This document shows, piece by piece, positions 26,454-35,552 of a stretch of 49,854 nucleotides of DNA. The stretch is from Deltaproteobacteria bacterium. GTDB taxonomy: Bacteria > Desulfobacterota > Desulfarculia > Adiutricales > Adiutricaceae. Location of the stretch: the NCBI GenBank assembly GCA_031264015.1, contig JAISET010000150.1:1-49854 (forward strand), written 5' to 3'. Position 1 is the first letter of the stretch; each line of letters starts with the position of its first letter. The position numbers and the translations under genes are program-made. The notes beneath the pieces were generated by a model, which had not been told where the DNA came from, did no database searches, and saw only the letters and a list, made by a program, of their open reading frames with translations.

Positions 26454-29414
26454 ATGGCCCGAAGCACCGGCGACGGACGTTCGCGACGAAACCCGGCGGA
26501 CGCGGCAGACGACCCGCGCCCGGGCGACTCGCCGGGCGCCGGGGCCGGGACTAGCGACAGGGGCTCAAGGGACGACGACGACCGCGACCGGGACCGGGAC
26601 CGGGACCGCGACCGCGACCGCGACGGACGCGGCGACACCGACGGGGACCGCGGCGGAGACAGAGACTCTGGGGGCGGCGGACGGGACCGGGGCGCGCGAG
26701 GCGACAACGACGGGGACCGCGGCGGAGAAAGAGACTCAAGGCGCGGAGGACGGGACGAGGACGACGGGGACCGCGGCGGAGAAAGAGACTCAAGGCGCGG
26801 CGGACGGGGCGAGGACGACGGGGACCGCGGCGGAGAAAGAGACTCAAGGGGCGGCGGAGGACGGGACCGGGGCGCGCGCGGCGACGACGACGGCAGGGAA
26901 AGAGGCGGCGTCTCGGACGCCGGGGGCGGCGGCGAAAAGAAAAAATTACTCGACCCCGGGGTCCTGGGCCAAAAGATCGAGGCCCTGGCCGGAAAGATCG
27001 GCGGCCTCAAACACTTCGCAAAAATCGGGCCCGCCTCCTGGACCCCCGCCCGCAAGGGCGAGGTCGTCCTGGGCGCCGCCCTTCTGGCTCTCCTGGCGGG
27101 GCTCGCCATGCTGGTCTCCTCGCTGGGCGGAAGCCCCCCGCAAATGTCCGGGGAGGACTCGTCCGTGGTCGACTCGGCCCTGGACTCCGCCTGGGTCTGG
27201 GTCGAGGGCTCCGAGGCCGCCCCCCTTTCCTCAAAGCCGCCCTTCCTCATGGCCCTGCGCTCGGCCGGGCCCAAGGGCGCCCTTTTGGCCCAGGGCGTCG
27301 AGGATTTTCTGGCCCATAAGCCCGAGGAGGCGCTCGTCAGTTTCGACAAGTTCGCCGAAGGCTCCCCTCCCGACCACCGCGTCCTCTCCCTTCTGGCCGC
27401 CGCTCATCTGAGGCTTTTAAACTACGGCCGGGCCAAGGCCCTCTACACCGAGTCTCTGGACCTGGTCGGCGCCCCTCCGGAAACGGGCGGCTTGAAGGAG
27501 GCCTCCGACAGGCTGGGTCTGGCTTTGAGCCTCTTCCACCAGCCCGACCACGAGGCCAGCCTCGCCGAGGCCTCCAGGGCCTGGCACGTCCGCTCCAAAC
27601 TCCTGGGACCCTCCGACCCCAAGACCCTCGCCGCTTTAAACGCCACCGCCACCTCGCTGATGGCCCTGTCCAGGTCGGCCATGGCGGGGGATTTGTTGCT
27701 GGAGGCCGTCGCCCGGGGCCTGGACGCCGGCGTCGACAAGAGCTCCCCGGTCATGCGCGACACCCTGGGCATACTGTACCTGGCCTTCGAGGCCCAGGGA
27801 CGTTTGCCCGAGCTTGATTTGATCTTCCAGGCCCCGGAGACCGGACAGGCCGCGAAGGCGGGACAGACGGCCCCGGCCGGACAGACGGGAGCGGACGGGC
27901 GGACGGCCGGGACCGCGCCGCCCGGACCGGAAACACCGGCCCAGTCGATGGAGCAGGCGGCCCAGACGGCCCGAACTGACCGGAAGACCCCGCCCCCGCA
28001 AACGACCCGCCCCGACCAGGCCCCGCGGCCGACGCCCGCCGAACCGGCCCGCCAGGAGACCGAGGCGGAGCTGGCGGACATGGCCCGGCGGGGGGGCCCG
28101 CCCTCCCGGTCCGCGGACCCGTCGGCCGGGACCGCGGCCCCGGAGCCCGCGGGCGGCATCGACCGCGTCCAGGTCCGGGAGCTCATGGACAGCCTCCAAA
28201 GCGTCCACCCGGAGTCGAGCGTCTTGCCGGCTTTGGCGCTGGCCTTGGCGGGGGACATGACGGGCGGACAATCCCCGCCGTGCCGCGGGCCGTATCCGGC
28301 GCGGGCCTACGGCGAGCTGGCCAGGCTCTGCCTCGCCGTGGCCCAGGGCTACGCCAAAATAAACGAGCTCTCCGAAGCGGCGACCATTCTGGACCACATC
28401 GCCTCGTCGGCCCCCGAGGGCGCGGCCCGGACGGACAAGACGGCCGCCGGGGTCCTGCTCGAGGCCAACGTCCTCAACTCGGCCCTGCGCGAGGCCGGGG
28501 GGGATCTGGAGGGGGCGGCGGAGTCGCTGCGCTCGGCCAGGGAGATCGCCGCCACCCTGCCCGGGACCGACGAGCAGACTCTGACCAGCCTGATCATCAT
28601 CACTTTGAGGCTCTCCGACATCGTCAGGAAGCAGGGCAGGCCGCCGATAGAAGCGGAGATGGAGCTGGTCTCCGGGCTGACGGCCATGAGGAAGATCGCC
28701 TCCGCCAAGGACCTCGAGAACCACCCCCTGAGCCCGGTGCTTTATCTGAGGCTCGCCAACCTGGTCGGCTCCATGGGCGGCCGCTCCAAGGAGGCCAACG
28801 CCTACCGGGGCCTGGCCGGCAAATCCCTGGCAGCGGCCCTCAAGTCCCACCCCGAGCACTCCGGCCACGTCGACGCCATGACCAAGGTTTTTGAGGGCTC
28901 CCGCGGCGGGCGCGGCGACGACGACTCCCTCGGCTATCTCTGGAAGGCCACCCTGCCCGCCGAGCGCGCGCGACGGGGCCCCGGCAGCCCCGACTCCATG
29001 CGCCTCGAGCTGACCGCCCTGAAGCTTTTGCGGCGCATAGACGAGTTCGGGCCCATGATCTCCCAGGCCGTCGCCTGGTCCGCCGAGACCCACGGGGCCG
29101 GCAGTCCCGCCCACCGCCGCTACCAAAGCCTCAACCTCAAATACCTTGAGGAGAGCGGCGACATGCGGGCGCTGCTCAAGGCCATCGACGGGCTGATCGC
29201 CGACCCCGGGACCGTCCAGGAGCCGGACAGGACGACCATCATGGTGGCCGCCCTCAAGTACAAGGCCAGAATCCTCGAGCAGGAGGGCGACGTCCCCTCC
29301 TCCCTGGCGACTCTGAACCAGGCGCTCGTCGTCCTCATGGGCAACCCGGCCCTCGTCGGCCGCGTCCCCGAGGTCGAGGCCGAGATCAACAGGCTGGAAA
29401 ACATCGGGCGTTGA
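26454..29414 (+). CDS. Large membrane-anchored TPR protein with Asp/Arg-repeat N-terminus
   Basis: A 986-residue protein not recognised as a named family. Residues 1-165 are extremely hydrophilic: a (DR)n tract at about 40-57, then repeats of an 18-residue unit such as DGDRGGERDSRRGGRDED. A single hydrophobic segment (about 204-226, VVLGAALLALLAGLAMLVSS) follows, and the rest is alanine/leucine-rich helical-repeat (TPR-like) sequence, broken at about 460-560 by a Pro/Thr/Ala-rich linker. Likely topology is a cytosolic charged tail and an extracytoplasmic TPR domain, or a tail anchor; this is inference. It begins 3 bp after nadB with AAGGAA inside the nadB end, so both are probably co-transcribed. 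No function is assigned. Confidence 0.8.
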   Translation: MARSTGDGRSRRNPADAADDPRPGDSPGAGAGTSDRGSRDDDDRDRDRDRDRDRDRDGRGDTDGDRGGDRDSGGGGRDRGARGDNDGDRGGERDSRRGGRDEDDGDRGGERDSRRGGRGEDDGDRGGERDSRGGGGRDRGARGDDDGRERGGVSDAGGGGEKKKLLDPGVLGQKIEALAGKIGGLKHFAKIGPASWTPARKGEVVLGAALLALLAGLAMLVSSLGGSPPQMSGEDSSVVDSALDSAWVWVEGSEAAPLSSKPPFLMALRSAGPKGALLAQGVEDFLAHKPEEALVSFDKFAEGSPPDHRVLSLLAAAHLRLLNYGRAKALYTESLDLVGAPPETGGLKEASDRLGLALSLFHQPDHEASLAEASRAWHVRSKLLGPSDPKTLAALNATATSLMALSRSAMAGDLLLEAVARGLDAGVDKSSPVMRDTLGILYLAFEAQGRLPELDLIFQAPETGQAAKAGQTAPAGQTGADGRTAGTAPPGPETPAQSMEQAAQTARTDRKTPPPQTTRPDQAPRPTPAEPARQETEAELADMARRGGPPSRSADPSAGTAAPEPAGGIDRVQVRELMDSLQSVHPESSVLPALALALAGDMTGGQSPPCRGPYPARAYGELARLCLAVAQGYAKINELSEAATILDHIASSAPEGAARTDKTAAGVLLEANVLNSALREAGGDLEGAAESLRSAREIAATLPGTDEQTLTSLIIITLRLSDIVRKQGRPPIEAEMELVSGLTAMRKIASAKDLENHPLSPVLYLRLANLVGSMGGRSKEANAYRGLAGKSLAAALKSHPEHSGHVDAMTKVFEGSRGGRGDDDSLGYLWKATLPAERARRGPGSPDSMRLELTALKLLRRIDEFGPMISQAVAWSAETHGAGSPAHRRYQSLNLKYLEESGDMRALLKAIDGLIADPGTVQEPDRTTIMVAALKYKARILEQEGDVPSSLATLNQALVVLMGNPALVGRVPEVEAEINRLENIGR
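26577..26870 (+). repeat. In-frame coding repeats (6 bp and 54 bp units)
   Basis: 26577-26625 is a GACCG[CG] hexamer array encoding alternating Asp-Arg. A longer unit starting GACGGGGACCGCGGCGGAG begins at 26640, 26709, 26763 and 26817; the last three are exactly 54 bp apart (18 codons). Both unit sizes are multiples of three, so copy-number change keeps the frame and alters only the length of the charged N-terminus of the TPR protein. Confidence 0.85.
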
Positions 29415-29437
29415 AAACCCGCCCCGTCAGGAGCGGT

Positions 29438-29465
29438 TTGTCAAGGGGGGTTGTAACGGTATAAT
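29438..29465 (+). promoter_or_regulatory. Promoter at the left edge of the mobile island
   Basis: TTGTCA (29438-29443), a 16 bp spacer and a perfect TATAAT (29460-29465). It lies just after the TPR gene, exactly where composition changes from GC-rich to about 45% GC. Confidence 0.45.
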
Positions 29466-29582
29466 TATTTCGGCGTTATGCATAAACTGCACTCTGAAAT
29501 CAGGCGACGTAGTGGCATTACGACTGTTATTTGCTTTTTGATTTTGACTCTTTGACTTTGGCTCAGACCGAACAACTTCTCC

Positions 29583-29610
29583 TTGCATTATCTATTTCAT
29601 CTGCTATAAT
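29583..29610 (+). promoter_or_regulatory. Probable promoter of the HTH gene / R-M locus
   Basis: TTGCAT (29583-29588, weak -35), a 16 bp spacer and a perfect TATAAT (29605-29610), about 38 bp before the ATG of the HTH gene remnant at 29649, which has the strong site GGAGGTG. Confidence 0.5.
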
Positions 29611-29648
29611 ATGTACCAAGTGGCAACATCGCGAATGGAGGTGTCGGT

Positions 29649-29936
29649 ATGACCTTCCCGGAATATATAAGAAATGGTTCATAATGTTGCCCGCCCCCCC
29701 CTTGCCTCGACAGATGAAATGCTTAATTCTGCATTTCATAGAAAAGTCATGCCTGGTTTGGAAATGAGCCAACACGACTTGGCGCGAGAATTGAATGTCA
29801 GTTTCACTTCTCTAAACCGTTGGGAGAATAAGCAAGTTGCGCCGAGCAAATTAGCCGCAAAAGTTTCCTTGACTTATCCAAGTCTTGCGATATACCCATT
29901 CCGTCGGAAATCCTTGAAGAAGGCGAGAAAGCGTAG
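29649..29936 (+). pseudogene. Frameshifted HTH regulator gene leading the R-M locus
   Basis: A strong ribosome binding site (GGAGGTG, 29637-29643) and ATG at 29649 open a frame MTFPEYIRNGS that stops after 11 codons. About 75 bp later a different frame encodes SQHDLARELNVSFTSLNRWENKQVAPSKLAAK, a complete XRE-type helix-turn-helix. After that the natural-looking C-terminus (DLSKSCDIPIPSEILEEGEKA, then a stop at 29934) is in yet another frame. So two disruptions split a gene of about 95 codons. A seven-C run (29694-29700) lies in the first break. Small HTH proteins of this kind often precede type I R-M genes and may control them. Sequencing error or slippage-based regulation cannot be excluded. 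Confidence 0.6.
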
Positions 29937-30028
29937 CTGCTACGGGACAAGTAGCACCCGAACCTCGATTTTATTTAATTCACAACTTCCGATAAGATTT
30001 GACTATCGGAACGTTGGAGGGAAAAGAG

Positions 30029-32857
30029 ATGACACCCGAACAAATAGCGCGAGTGAACATTGATAAAATGCTCTTGGATGCCGGATACGTCATTCAGGAT
30101 ATGAGCGAGCTTAACCGAACCGCCGCTCTCGGTGTCGCAGTCCGCGAGTACCCAACCAATAGCGGCGAGGTTGACTATCTTATTTTCATCGAAGGCGAAC
30201 CAGCTGGCGTTATTGAAGCGAAAGCCGAAGAAAAAGGCTTCGCGTTGTCCGTTGTAGCGGAACAGTCCGCGCGCTATATGGCAAGCGGACTAAAGCATTA
30301 TGCGAAAATGCCGGATATACGTTTTGCCTATGAATCTACAGGGACAGTCACAAACTTTCGGGATGCTCATGATGAAAAATCCCGTTCCCGCAAGGTGTTC
30401 TCTTTCCATCTCCCCGAAACATTGCAGGAATGGCTGAAAGAGAACGATACGCTCCGTAATAGACTGAGAGCGTTTCCGGCGTTTGACACTAAGAACTTCC
30501 GCAAGTGCCAAGTGACAGCGATAGAGAACCTTGAAGCTTCTTTCTCCGACAATAAGCCCCGTGCCTTAATCCAAATGGCGACAGGGGCGGGCAAGACATT
30601 CACGGCGATTACCGCCGTTTACCGCTTGCTGAAATTCACTAAGGCTAAACGGGTGCTGTTCCTTGTGGACACCAAAAATCTCGGCGAGCAAGCGGAGCAG
30701 GAGTTTTTGAATTACCTGCCGAACGACGATGGACGGCTCTTTTCAGAACTCTATAGCGTGAAGCGGCTTAATTCGTCGTACATACCGGGCGACACCAGAG
30801 TCTGTATCAGCACCATTCAGCGGATGTACTCAATACTTCGCAGCGAAGAAATGGGCGAAGATGCGGAACGGGACAACCCGAACGAACGTAAAGAGATTGG
30901 GAAGCCGCACGATGTTGCCTTCAATCCCAAATACCCGCCGGAGTTCTTTGATTTTATCATCATAGATGAGTGCCATCGCTCCATCTATAACATCTGGCAG
31001 CAGGTGCTTGATTACTTTGACGCTTTCCTTATCGGTTTGACCGCAACGCCGGACAGTCGGACATTCGGATTTTTTAACAAGAATATCGTCAGCGAATACA
31101 CCCACGAACAAGCCGTCCTTGATAATGTCAATGTCGGGCGTGATGGCACATACCTCATAGAAACGGAGGTAAGCGGCAAAGGAGGCAAAATCCTGAAACA
31201 AGTCATTGAGAAACGCGAACGGATGTCCCGTAAGCGCCGTTGGGAGCAGTTGGACGAGGATATTGACTACGTTCCTGCCCAACTCGACCGCGATATAGTT
31301 AACCCGTCGCAAATCCGCACCGTCATACAGGCGTTCGCGTCGTCTTGGCGTACAATATTCCCCAATCGTGATGAATTGCCGAAAACGCTTGTGTTCGCTA
31401 AGACCGACAGCCACGCGGACGATATTATCACGATAATCCGCGAGGAGTTCGGCGAAGGCAATGACTTCTGCAAAAAAGTGACATACGGCGCGGAGGATCC
31501 CAAAAGCACGCTTACCTCATTCCGAAACGACTATTACCCACGTATTGCCGTCACGGTTGATATGATAGCCACAGGCACGGACGTGAAGCCGATAGAGTGC
31601 CTTGTGTTTATGCGCAATGTGCGGAGCAAAAACTATTTTGAGCAGATGCTCGGACGCGCCACGCGGACGCTTGGTGAGGACGACTTGAAAAAGGTGTCGC
31701 CGTCCGCAAAAGAACGCAAGCTCGGCTATATTGTGGTTGACGCTGTTGGAGTTACCAAGTCGCAGAAAACAACATCGCGTCAGCTTGAACGCAAGCCGAC
31801 CGCATCGCTGAAAGATTTGATGATAGGCGTTGCCCTCGGTGCGACCGATGAGGACACGCTGACCACTCTTGCGGGCAGACTGGCGAAACTCGATAAGGTT
31901 ATGACTCCCAAAGAAAAAGAGAAGTTCAAGGAGTTGTGCCAAAGCGAGGGTATCGCACTCGGTACGACCATTGACGGCAATATACCTCTGCCGTGCGATT
32001 CTGCGGATATTTCGGCAGTCAGCATTGCCAAAACGTTGTTGAACGCCTTTGACGCTGACATTATCGCCTATGTGACAGCGAGGAAATACGGCACGGACAC
32101 ACCAACGGAAAAAGAAGATGAGTATGCCGCCGAAGTCAAAGCGAAACTGGCTTCTGCCGCAACAGCGCCGTTTAATAACCAGAAACTGCGGGATTATATT
32201 GAAAACGTCCGCAAGAGCCACGACCAGATCATCGACACGCAAAACATTGATACGCTGGCGTTCAGCGGTTGGGATGATGACCGCGAGGCAAAAGCTGACG
32301 AGACGATAGCCACGTTCGCCCGGTTTATTGAGGACAACAAGAACACGATAGATGCACTTTCGATTATCTATACCGAGAGCTATAAAAGCCGCCCGCTGAC
32401 GCTTAAAATGATAAAGGAACTCCACGATGCTCTGCGTCAGCCGCCTTATGTGCTGTTAGTAGAGAAATTGTGGTTCGCCTACGGGGTAAAGCAACCCGAT
32501 AAGGTGAAAACGACGAACATCGTGAGTCAGCTTGCGGATATTGTCTCACTGATACGCTTTCAGCTTGGGCAATCGACCGAACTTGCCAGTTTCTCGGCAG
32601 ATGTGAAGCGGCGGTTTCAGGTATGGACGTTTGATAAGCAAAAAGGCAGTTTCAAGTTCACGCAGGAACAGGCAGAGTGGCTGCGGCTTATCCGCGACCA
32701 CATAGCCGCTTCCATCGAGATAACGGCAGATGACCTTGAACTCTCGCCGTTTGACAATATGGGCGGATTAGGCAAATTTTATCAGCTTTTCGAAGATTAT
32801 GATGGCGGGTATGAATATGTGCTTAAAGAAATGAACTACGCACTTATTGCGGCATAA
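30029..32857 (+). CDS. hsdR: Type I restriction enzyme, restriction/translocase subunit HsdR
   Basis: The motor and nuclease subunit that, with HsdM and HsdS, translocates and cuts unmethylated DNA. The N-terminal nuclease site is D49...E63-x-K65 (EVDYLIFIEG...VIEAK). The helicase core has Walker A ATGAGKT (184-190), DECH (313-316), LTATP (337-341), a TGTDVKPIECLVF block and the motif VI sequence QMLGRATR. The C-terminal third matches the helical HsdR tail. The ATG at 30029 was chosen because GGAGGG is 7 bp upstream; an ATG 30 bp earlier lacks a site. 942 residues; looks intact. Codon use is unlike the GC-rich core, indicating transfer. The operon is interrupted downstream, so HsdM/HsdS are expressed from further away. 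Confidence 0.96.
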   Translation: MTPEQIARVNIDKMLLDAGYVIQDMSELNRTAALGVAVREYPTNSGEVDYLIFIEGEPAGVIEAKAEEKGFALSVVAEQSARYMASGLKHYAKMPDIRFAYESTGTVTNFRDAHDEKSRSRKVFSFHLPETLQEWLKENDTLRNRLRAFPAFDTKNFRKCQVTAIENLEASFSDNKPRALIQMATGAGKTFTAITAVYRLLKFTKAKRVLFLVDTKNLGEQAEQEFLNYLPNDDGRLFSELYSVKRLNSSYIPGDTRVCISTIQRMYSILRSEEMGEDAERDNPNERKEIGKPHDVAFNPKYPPEFFDFIIIDECHRSIYNIWQQVLDYFDAFLIGLTATPDSRTFGFFNKNIVSEYTHEQAVLDNVNVGRDGTYLIETEVSGKGGKILKQVIEKRERMSRKRRWEQLDEDIDYVPAQLDRDIVNPSQIRTVIQAFASSWRTIFPNRDELPKTLVFAKTDSHADDIITIIREEFGEGNDFCKKVTYGAEDPKSTLTSFRNDYYPRIAVTVDMIATGTDVKPIECLVFMRNVRSKNYFEQMLGRATRTLGEDDLKKVSPSAKERKLGYIVVDAVGVTKSQKTTSRQLERKPTASLKDLMIGVALGATDEDTLTTLAGRLAKLDKVMTPKEKEKFKELCQSEGIALGTTIDGNIPLPCDSADISAVSIAKTLLNAFDADIIAYVTARKYGTDTPTEKEDEYAAEVKAKLASAATAPFNNQKLRDYIENVRKSHDQIIDTQNIDTLAFSGWDDDREAKADETIATFARFIEDNKNTIDALSIIYTESYKSRPLTLKMIKELHDALRQPPYVLLVEKLWFAYGVKQPDKVKTTNIVSQLADIVSLIRFQLGQSTELASFSADVKRRFQVWTFDKQKGSFKFTQEQAEWLRLIRDHIAASIEITADDLELSPFDNMGGLGKFYQLFEDYDGGYEYVLKEMNYALIAA

Positions 32858-32902
32858 AAATTGAAAAAATAGGCGAAAACAAAAATAAACGGAGGAACGA
32901 TT

Positions 32903-33115
32903 ATGAAACTCGCAGAAGCTCTTATCCAACGGGCTGACGCTCAGACTAAACTGACACAGTTAAAGACGAGGATGCAGAACAACATTAAAGTTCAGGAGGG
33001 GGAGCTGCCCGCCGAGGACTTTGCCGAACTGCTCTCTTGGGACAACACACTCACCGACGAATTTACGACGTTGGCAAAACGCACAAACAAAACCAACGCC
33101 ACTACGCCGATGTGA
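32903..33115 (+). pseudogene. DIP1984-family gene, truncated by an IS element
   Basis: Starts well (GGAGGA, then MKLAEALIQRADAQTKLTQL) and continues with KVQEGELPAEDFAELL...TTLAKRTNKTNATTP, the N-terminal half of DIP1984-type proteins (about 150 residues in full), which are frequent companions of type I R-M genes. After 70 codons it meets a stop exactly where the IS3-family element begins. I did not find the missing C-terminal half on the other side of the IS, so the insertion was followed by deletion. The function of the family is not known to me. Confidence 0.7.
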
Positions 33116-33222
33116 AGTGGTCCCCAAATCCTGGACAGGTCTGTAAGAAACTGCTAGAATACGACATACACAATATGTTGTGTTTTACATATGTTACAGC
33201 CTCCAAAAAAGGAGACCACAAG

Positions 33223-33498
33223 ATGGGAGACATAAGAAAGCACATTAGCCCCGAGCAGAAGGCTAAAATCACAGTTGAAGTCTTGTCCGGACAAAAAACA
33301 TTCGCCCAGTTATCTTCAGAGCATGGCGTTCATCCTTCACAGCTGTCCAAGTGGAAACAGCAAGGCCAACTGGCATTGATTGACACGTTCTCTTCCAGAG
33401 CCCAATCTAGGGCCAAGAAGGAGGAGAAAGGCTCCGAGGAGATGAAAAAAATCATAGGAGAGTTGACTCTCGAGAATAGCTATCTAAAAAAAAATTGA
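33223..33498 (+). CDS. IS3-family transposase OrfA (HTH subunit)
   Basis: 91 residues. The HTH domain is visible in HISPEQKAKITVEVLSGQ and FAQLSSEHGVHPSQLSKWKQQ (IS3/IS911-type), followed by a helical, leucine-zipper-like C-terminus (KKIIGELTLENSYLKKN). ATG at 33223 has AAAGGAGA upstream. The gene ends in a nine-A tract (33486-33494). The orfB frame is open from this tract onwards, but in the +1 phase relative to orfA. The usual -1 slippage meets a stop at once, whereas a transcript lacking one A would join both genes into a single OrfAB transposase. Confidence 0.9.
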   Translation: MGDIRKHISPEQKAKITVEVLSGQKTFAQLSSEHGVHPSQLSKWKQQGQLALIDTFSSRAQSRAKKEEKGSEEMKKIIGELTLENSYLKKN

Positions 33499-33520
33499 AG
33501 AGTTTCCGATAGCTGCACGC

Positions 33521-34345
33521 ATGGATCTTATTGACAGATTAGATCTAGAATATTCGATAAGACAGCAATGCGACTTACTTTCAGTACCTTCATCTTCATA
33601 TTATTACATTCCTGTCGACATAAGCCCTATAAATGTGCGCTTAATTGGTTCAATCGACAGAATATTCACTAGGTATCCATTTTACGGTAAAAGACGCATC
33701 TTGTTCGAACTAAATAAGCTTCCAGATGTTACAGAACCTGTGAACATCAAGCGGATTGCACGCCTGATGAAAATAATGGGGATAGAGGCTGTTTACCCCA
33801 AGCCCAACACTAGCAAACCGACTTCCGGGGCTCAGAAATATCCTTATTTGCTTAAAGGGTTGGACATCATCAAACCAAATCAAGTTTGGGCATCAGACAT
33901 CACCTATATACCGACAAGCCGCGGATTCGTCTACCTGACGGCCATTATCGACTGGTACAGCAGGTTTATCCTTTCCTGGGAACTGTCAACTTCAATGGAC
34001 ACGTCATTCTGCCTTAACGCTTTGGAAAAAGCCACGGCAAATTACGGCGTTCCAGAGATATTCAACACCGATCAAGGCAGTCAATACACTAGTGTAGATT
34101 TTACCAGCTACCTCAACAGTCGTAACATCAAAATAAGCCACGATAGCCGCGGGAGGTGTTTTGACAATATAATGATTGAAAGGATCTGGAGGTCAGTCAA
34201 ATATGAGAACGTCTATTTGCGCGATTACAACACGGTTGCTGAGGCAAGGGAAGGCCTTGATGAGTATTTGAACTTCTACAACACGATGAGGCCGCATCAA
34301 TCGCTTGGCTATATGACGCCCAAGGCGGTCTACAACGATAAGTAG
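33521..34345 (+). CDS. IS3-family transposase OrfB (DDE catalytic domain)
   Basis: 274 residues from the ATG at 33521; the frame is open back to the A tract at 33494, so the real product is probably a fusion with OrfA. The rve integrase core has ASDITYI (D126), FNTDQGSQYTS (D184) and MIERIWRSVKYE (E220); D184 to E220 is the D-35-E spacing of IS3. Upstream is the HTH_21 segment (VRLIGSIDRIFTRYPFYGKRRI). No internal stop is seen, so the element may be active. Confidence 0.92.
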   Translation: MDLIDRLDLEYSIRQQCDLLSVPSSSYYYIPVDISPINVRLIGSIDRIFTRYPFYGKRRILFELNKLPDVTEPVNIKRIARLMKIMGIEAVYPKPNTSKPTSGAQKYPYLLKGLDIIKPNQVWASDITYIPTSRGFVYLTAIIDWYSRFILSWELSTSMDTSFCLNALEKATANYGVPEIFNTDQGSQYTSVDFTSYLNSRNIKISHDSRGRCFDNIMIERIWRSVKYENVYLRDYNTVAEAREGLDEYLNFYNTMRPHQSLGYMTPKAVYNDK

Positions 34346-34359
34346 AGCTTCTGATAAAG

Positions 34360-34481
34360 AAACAAGCCGATATTTGTCCCTTTAGCCGGGCTTCCACCAG
34401 GACGGGTGATTTCGTAGGGTTTTTGAGAGAAAAAAAACAAGCCGACATTTGTACTTTTAGCCGGGCCTCCACCAGGACGGG
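34360..34481. repeat. 47 bp direct repeat next to the IS right end
   Basis: Copies at 34360-34406 and 34435-34481 (75 bp offset) differ at only about four positions; shared parts are AAACAAGCCGA, TTTAGCCGGGC and TCCACCAGGACGGG. One copy adjoins the IS3 element and may contain its right end, which would make the second copy a trace of an earlier insertion or deletion. Confidence 0.8.
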
Positions 34482-34862
34482 AATGAAAACAGATAATGAT
34501 AACGATAACAATACTATTATCATTTCTCTAAACTACCGCAATCCTTAAAGATGTGTAATGTCATTTGGAGTGGCATCATCAGTAAAAAAAATGGTAATGA
34601 GAATTTATATTTTATCATTATTATTTTAATAATAGCAATACAAATTTACTATTATCAAATCTGTAGCGGCAAAGAAATTTTATTATTATGTTATTTTTAT
34701 TGCTTTCCAATCGCCCATGTGATAACATTTTGCTCAACATGAACATTCATGAAATGATCCCACCCTAACGGATGAAAGCATGGCCACTTTCATAGGAGAA
34801 ATAACCTTCAAACTAACCCCAACCAGCCATAAATGAAGCAGGCTAACAGGAGCTTATGTCAA
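34482..34862. other. AT-rich spacer before the KfrA-like gene
   Basis: A 63-codon frame at 34551-34742 encodes mostly I, Y and L because of base composition; it has no ribosome binding site and I do not consider it a gene. Nothing else is recognised. Confidence 0.5.
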
Positions 34863-35552
34863 ATGGTCAGTATAGTCACGGAAGAGGCAGTAGTCAAAGC
34901 AGCAGACGACTTAGAAAAAGAAAACATCAAGCCAACCGTCAACAACGTGAGGAACAAGATCGGCGGCGGATCAAACAACAAAATACTCCCCATATTGAGA
35001 GAGTATTTAAAGAGCAAATCACCAGAACTACCTCCGATAACTTCCGAATGGTCGATAAAGATCATGAAGTTACTGGACGAATTCAGCGCTGATCGCTCAA
35101 TCAAAACCGTTTCGACCTATAAGAGTCAGTTGGAACTTGCGGAAACCAACCAGCTTCAACTGATTGAGAGCGAAAAAAAATGGGAGGAGAAAGCCAACTC
35201 CCTCAATCAGGAGAATGAGACGCTCAGGAACACTGTTGCAGAATTAAACTCCAAGAATTTAGTCCTCACCGAAAGCCTTGACACCGCCAAGGCAGAAATT
35301 GAAAAGGCTCACCAAAAGGCCCAAGCCGCACGTGACGAACTGATAACACTCCAAATCAGGAAAGGAGACTTCGAAGCAACTCAAGCCGAACTCGTCAAGA
35401 CTAAAGACGAAGCCTTGCAGGCCATACAAAGAGTGGCTCATTTGACTGGCCTAATGGAAGGGCGCAGCGAAAACAAAGGAGGAGCCACTGAATCAAGTCC
35501 AGAAAAAGCTCGAAAAGACACCAAACAGAGCCGTACTTTACCTAAAAAGTAG
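34863..35552 (+). CDS. KfrA-like coiled-coil DNA-binding protein
   Basis: 229 residues. The N-terminus (about 1-60: VTEEAVVKAADDLEKENIKPTVNNVRNKIGGGSNNKILPILREYL) matches the KfrA N-terminal DNA-binding domain (A-A-x-x-L...PT-x-x-x-VR-x-x-x-GGGS-x-x). Residues about 85-200 are a long coiled coil rich in E, K, A and L. Known KfrA proteins are plasmid-borne DNA-binding proteins linked to segregation or autoregulation. The ATG at 34863 follows AGGAG; an ATG 30 bp earlier lacks a site. Its presence between hsdR and hsdM suggests plasmid- or ICE-derived DNA inserted with the IS. The role here is unknown. Confidence 0.75.
   Translation: MVSIVTEEAVVKAADDLEKENIKPTVNNVRNKIGGGSNNKILPILREYLKSKSPELPPITSEWSIKIMKLLDEFSADRSIKTVSTYKSQLELAETNQLQLIESEKKWEEKANSLNQENETLRNTVAELNSKNLVLTESLDTAKAEIEKAHQKAQAARDELITLQIRKGDFEATQAELVKTKDEALQAIQRVAHLTGLMEGRSENKGGATESSPEKARKDTKQSRTLPKK

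Larger units (their letters stand above)
33116..34406 (+). mobile_element. IS3-family insertion sequence
   Basis: Contains the two usual overlapping-type transposase genes (orfA 33223, orfB 33521). The left end is placed at TGAAGTGGTCCCC (33116), immediately after the interrupted DIP1984 gene. The right end is uncertain: it lies after orfB, probably within the first copy of a 47 bp direct repeat (34360-34406). I could not identify clean terminal inverted repeats or a target duplication, so the exact limits are approximate. Confidence 0.75.

Noticed and set aside
34551-34742. 63-codon hydrophobic frame
   Set aside because: Ile/Tyr/Leu content follows directly from AT-rich composition; no ribosome binding site.
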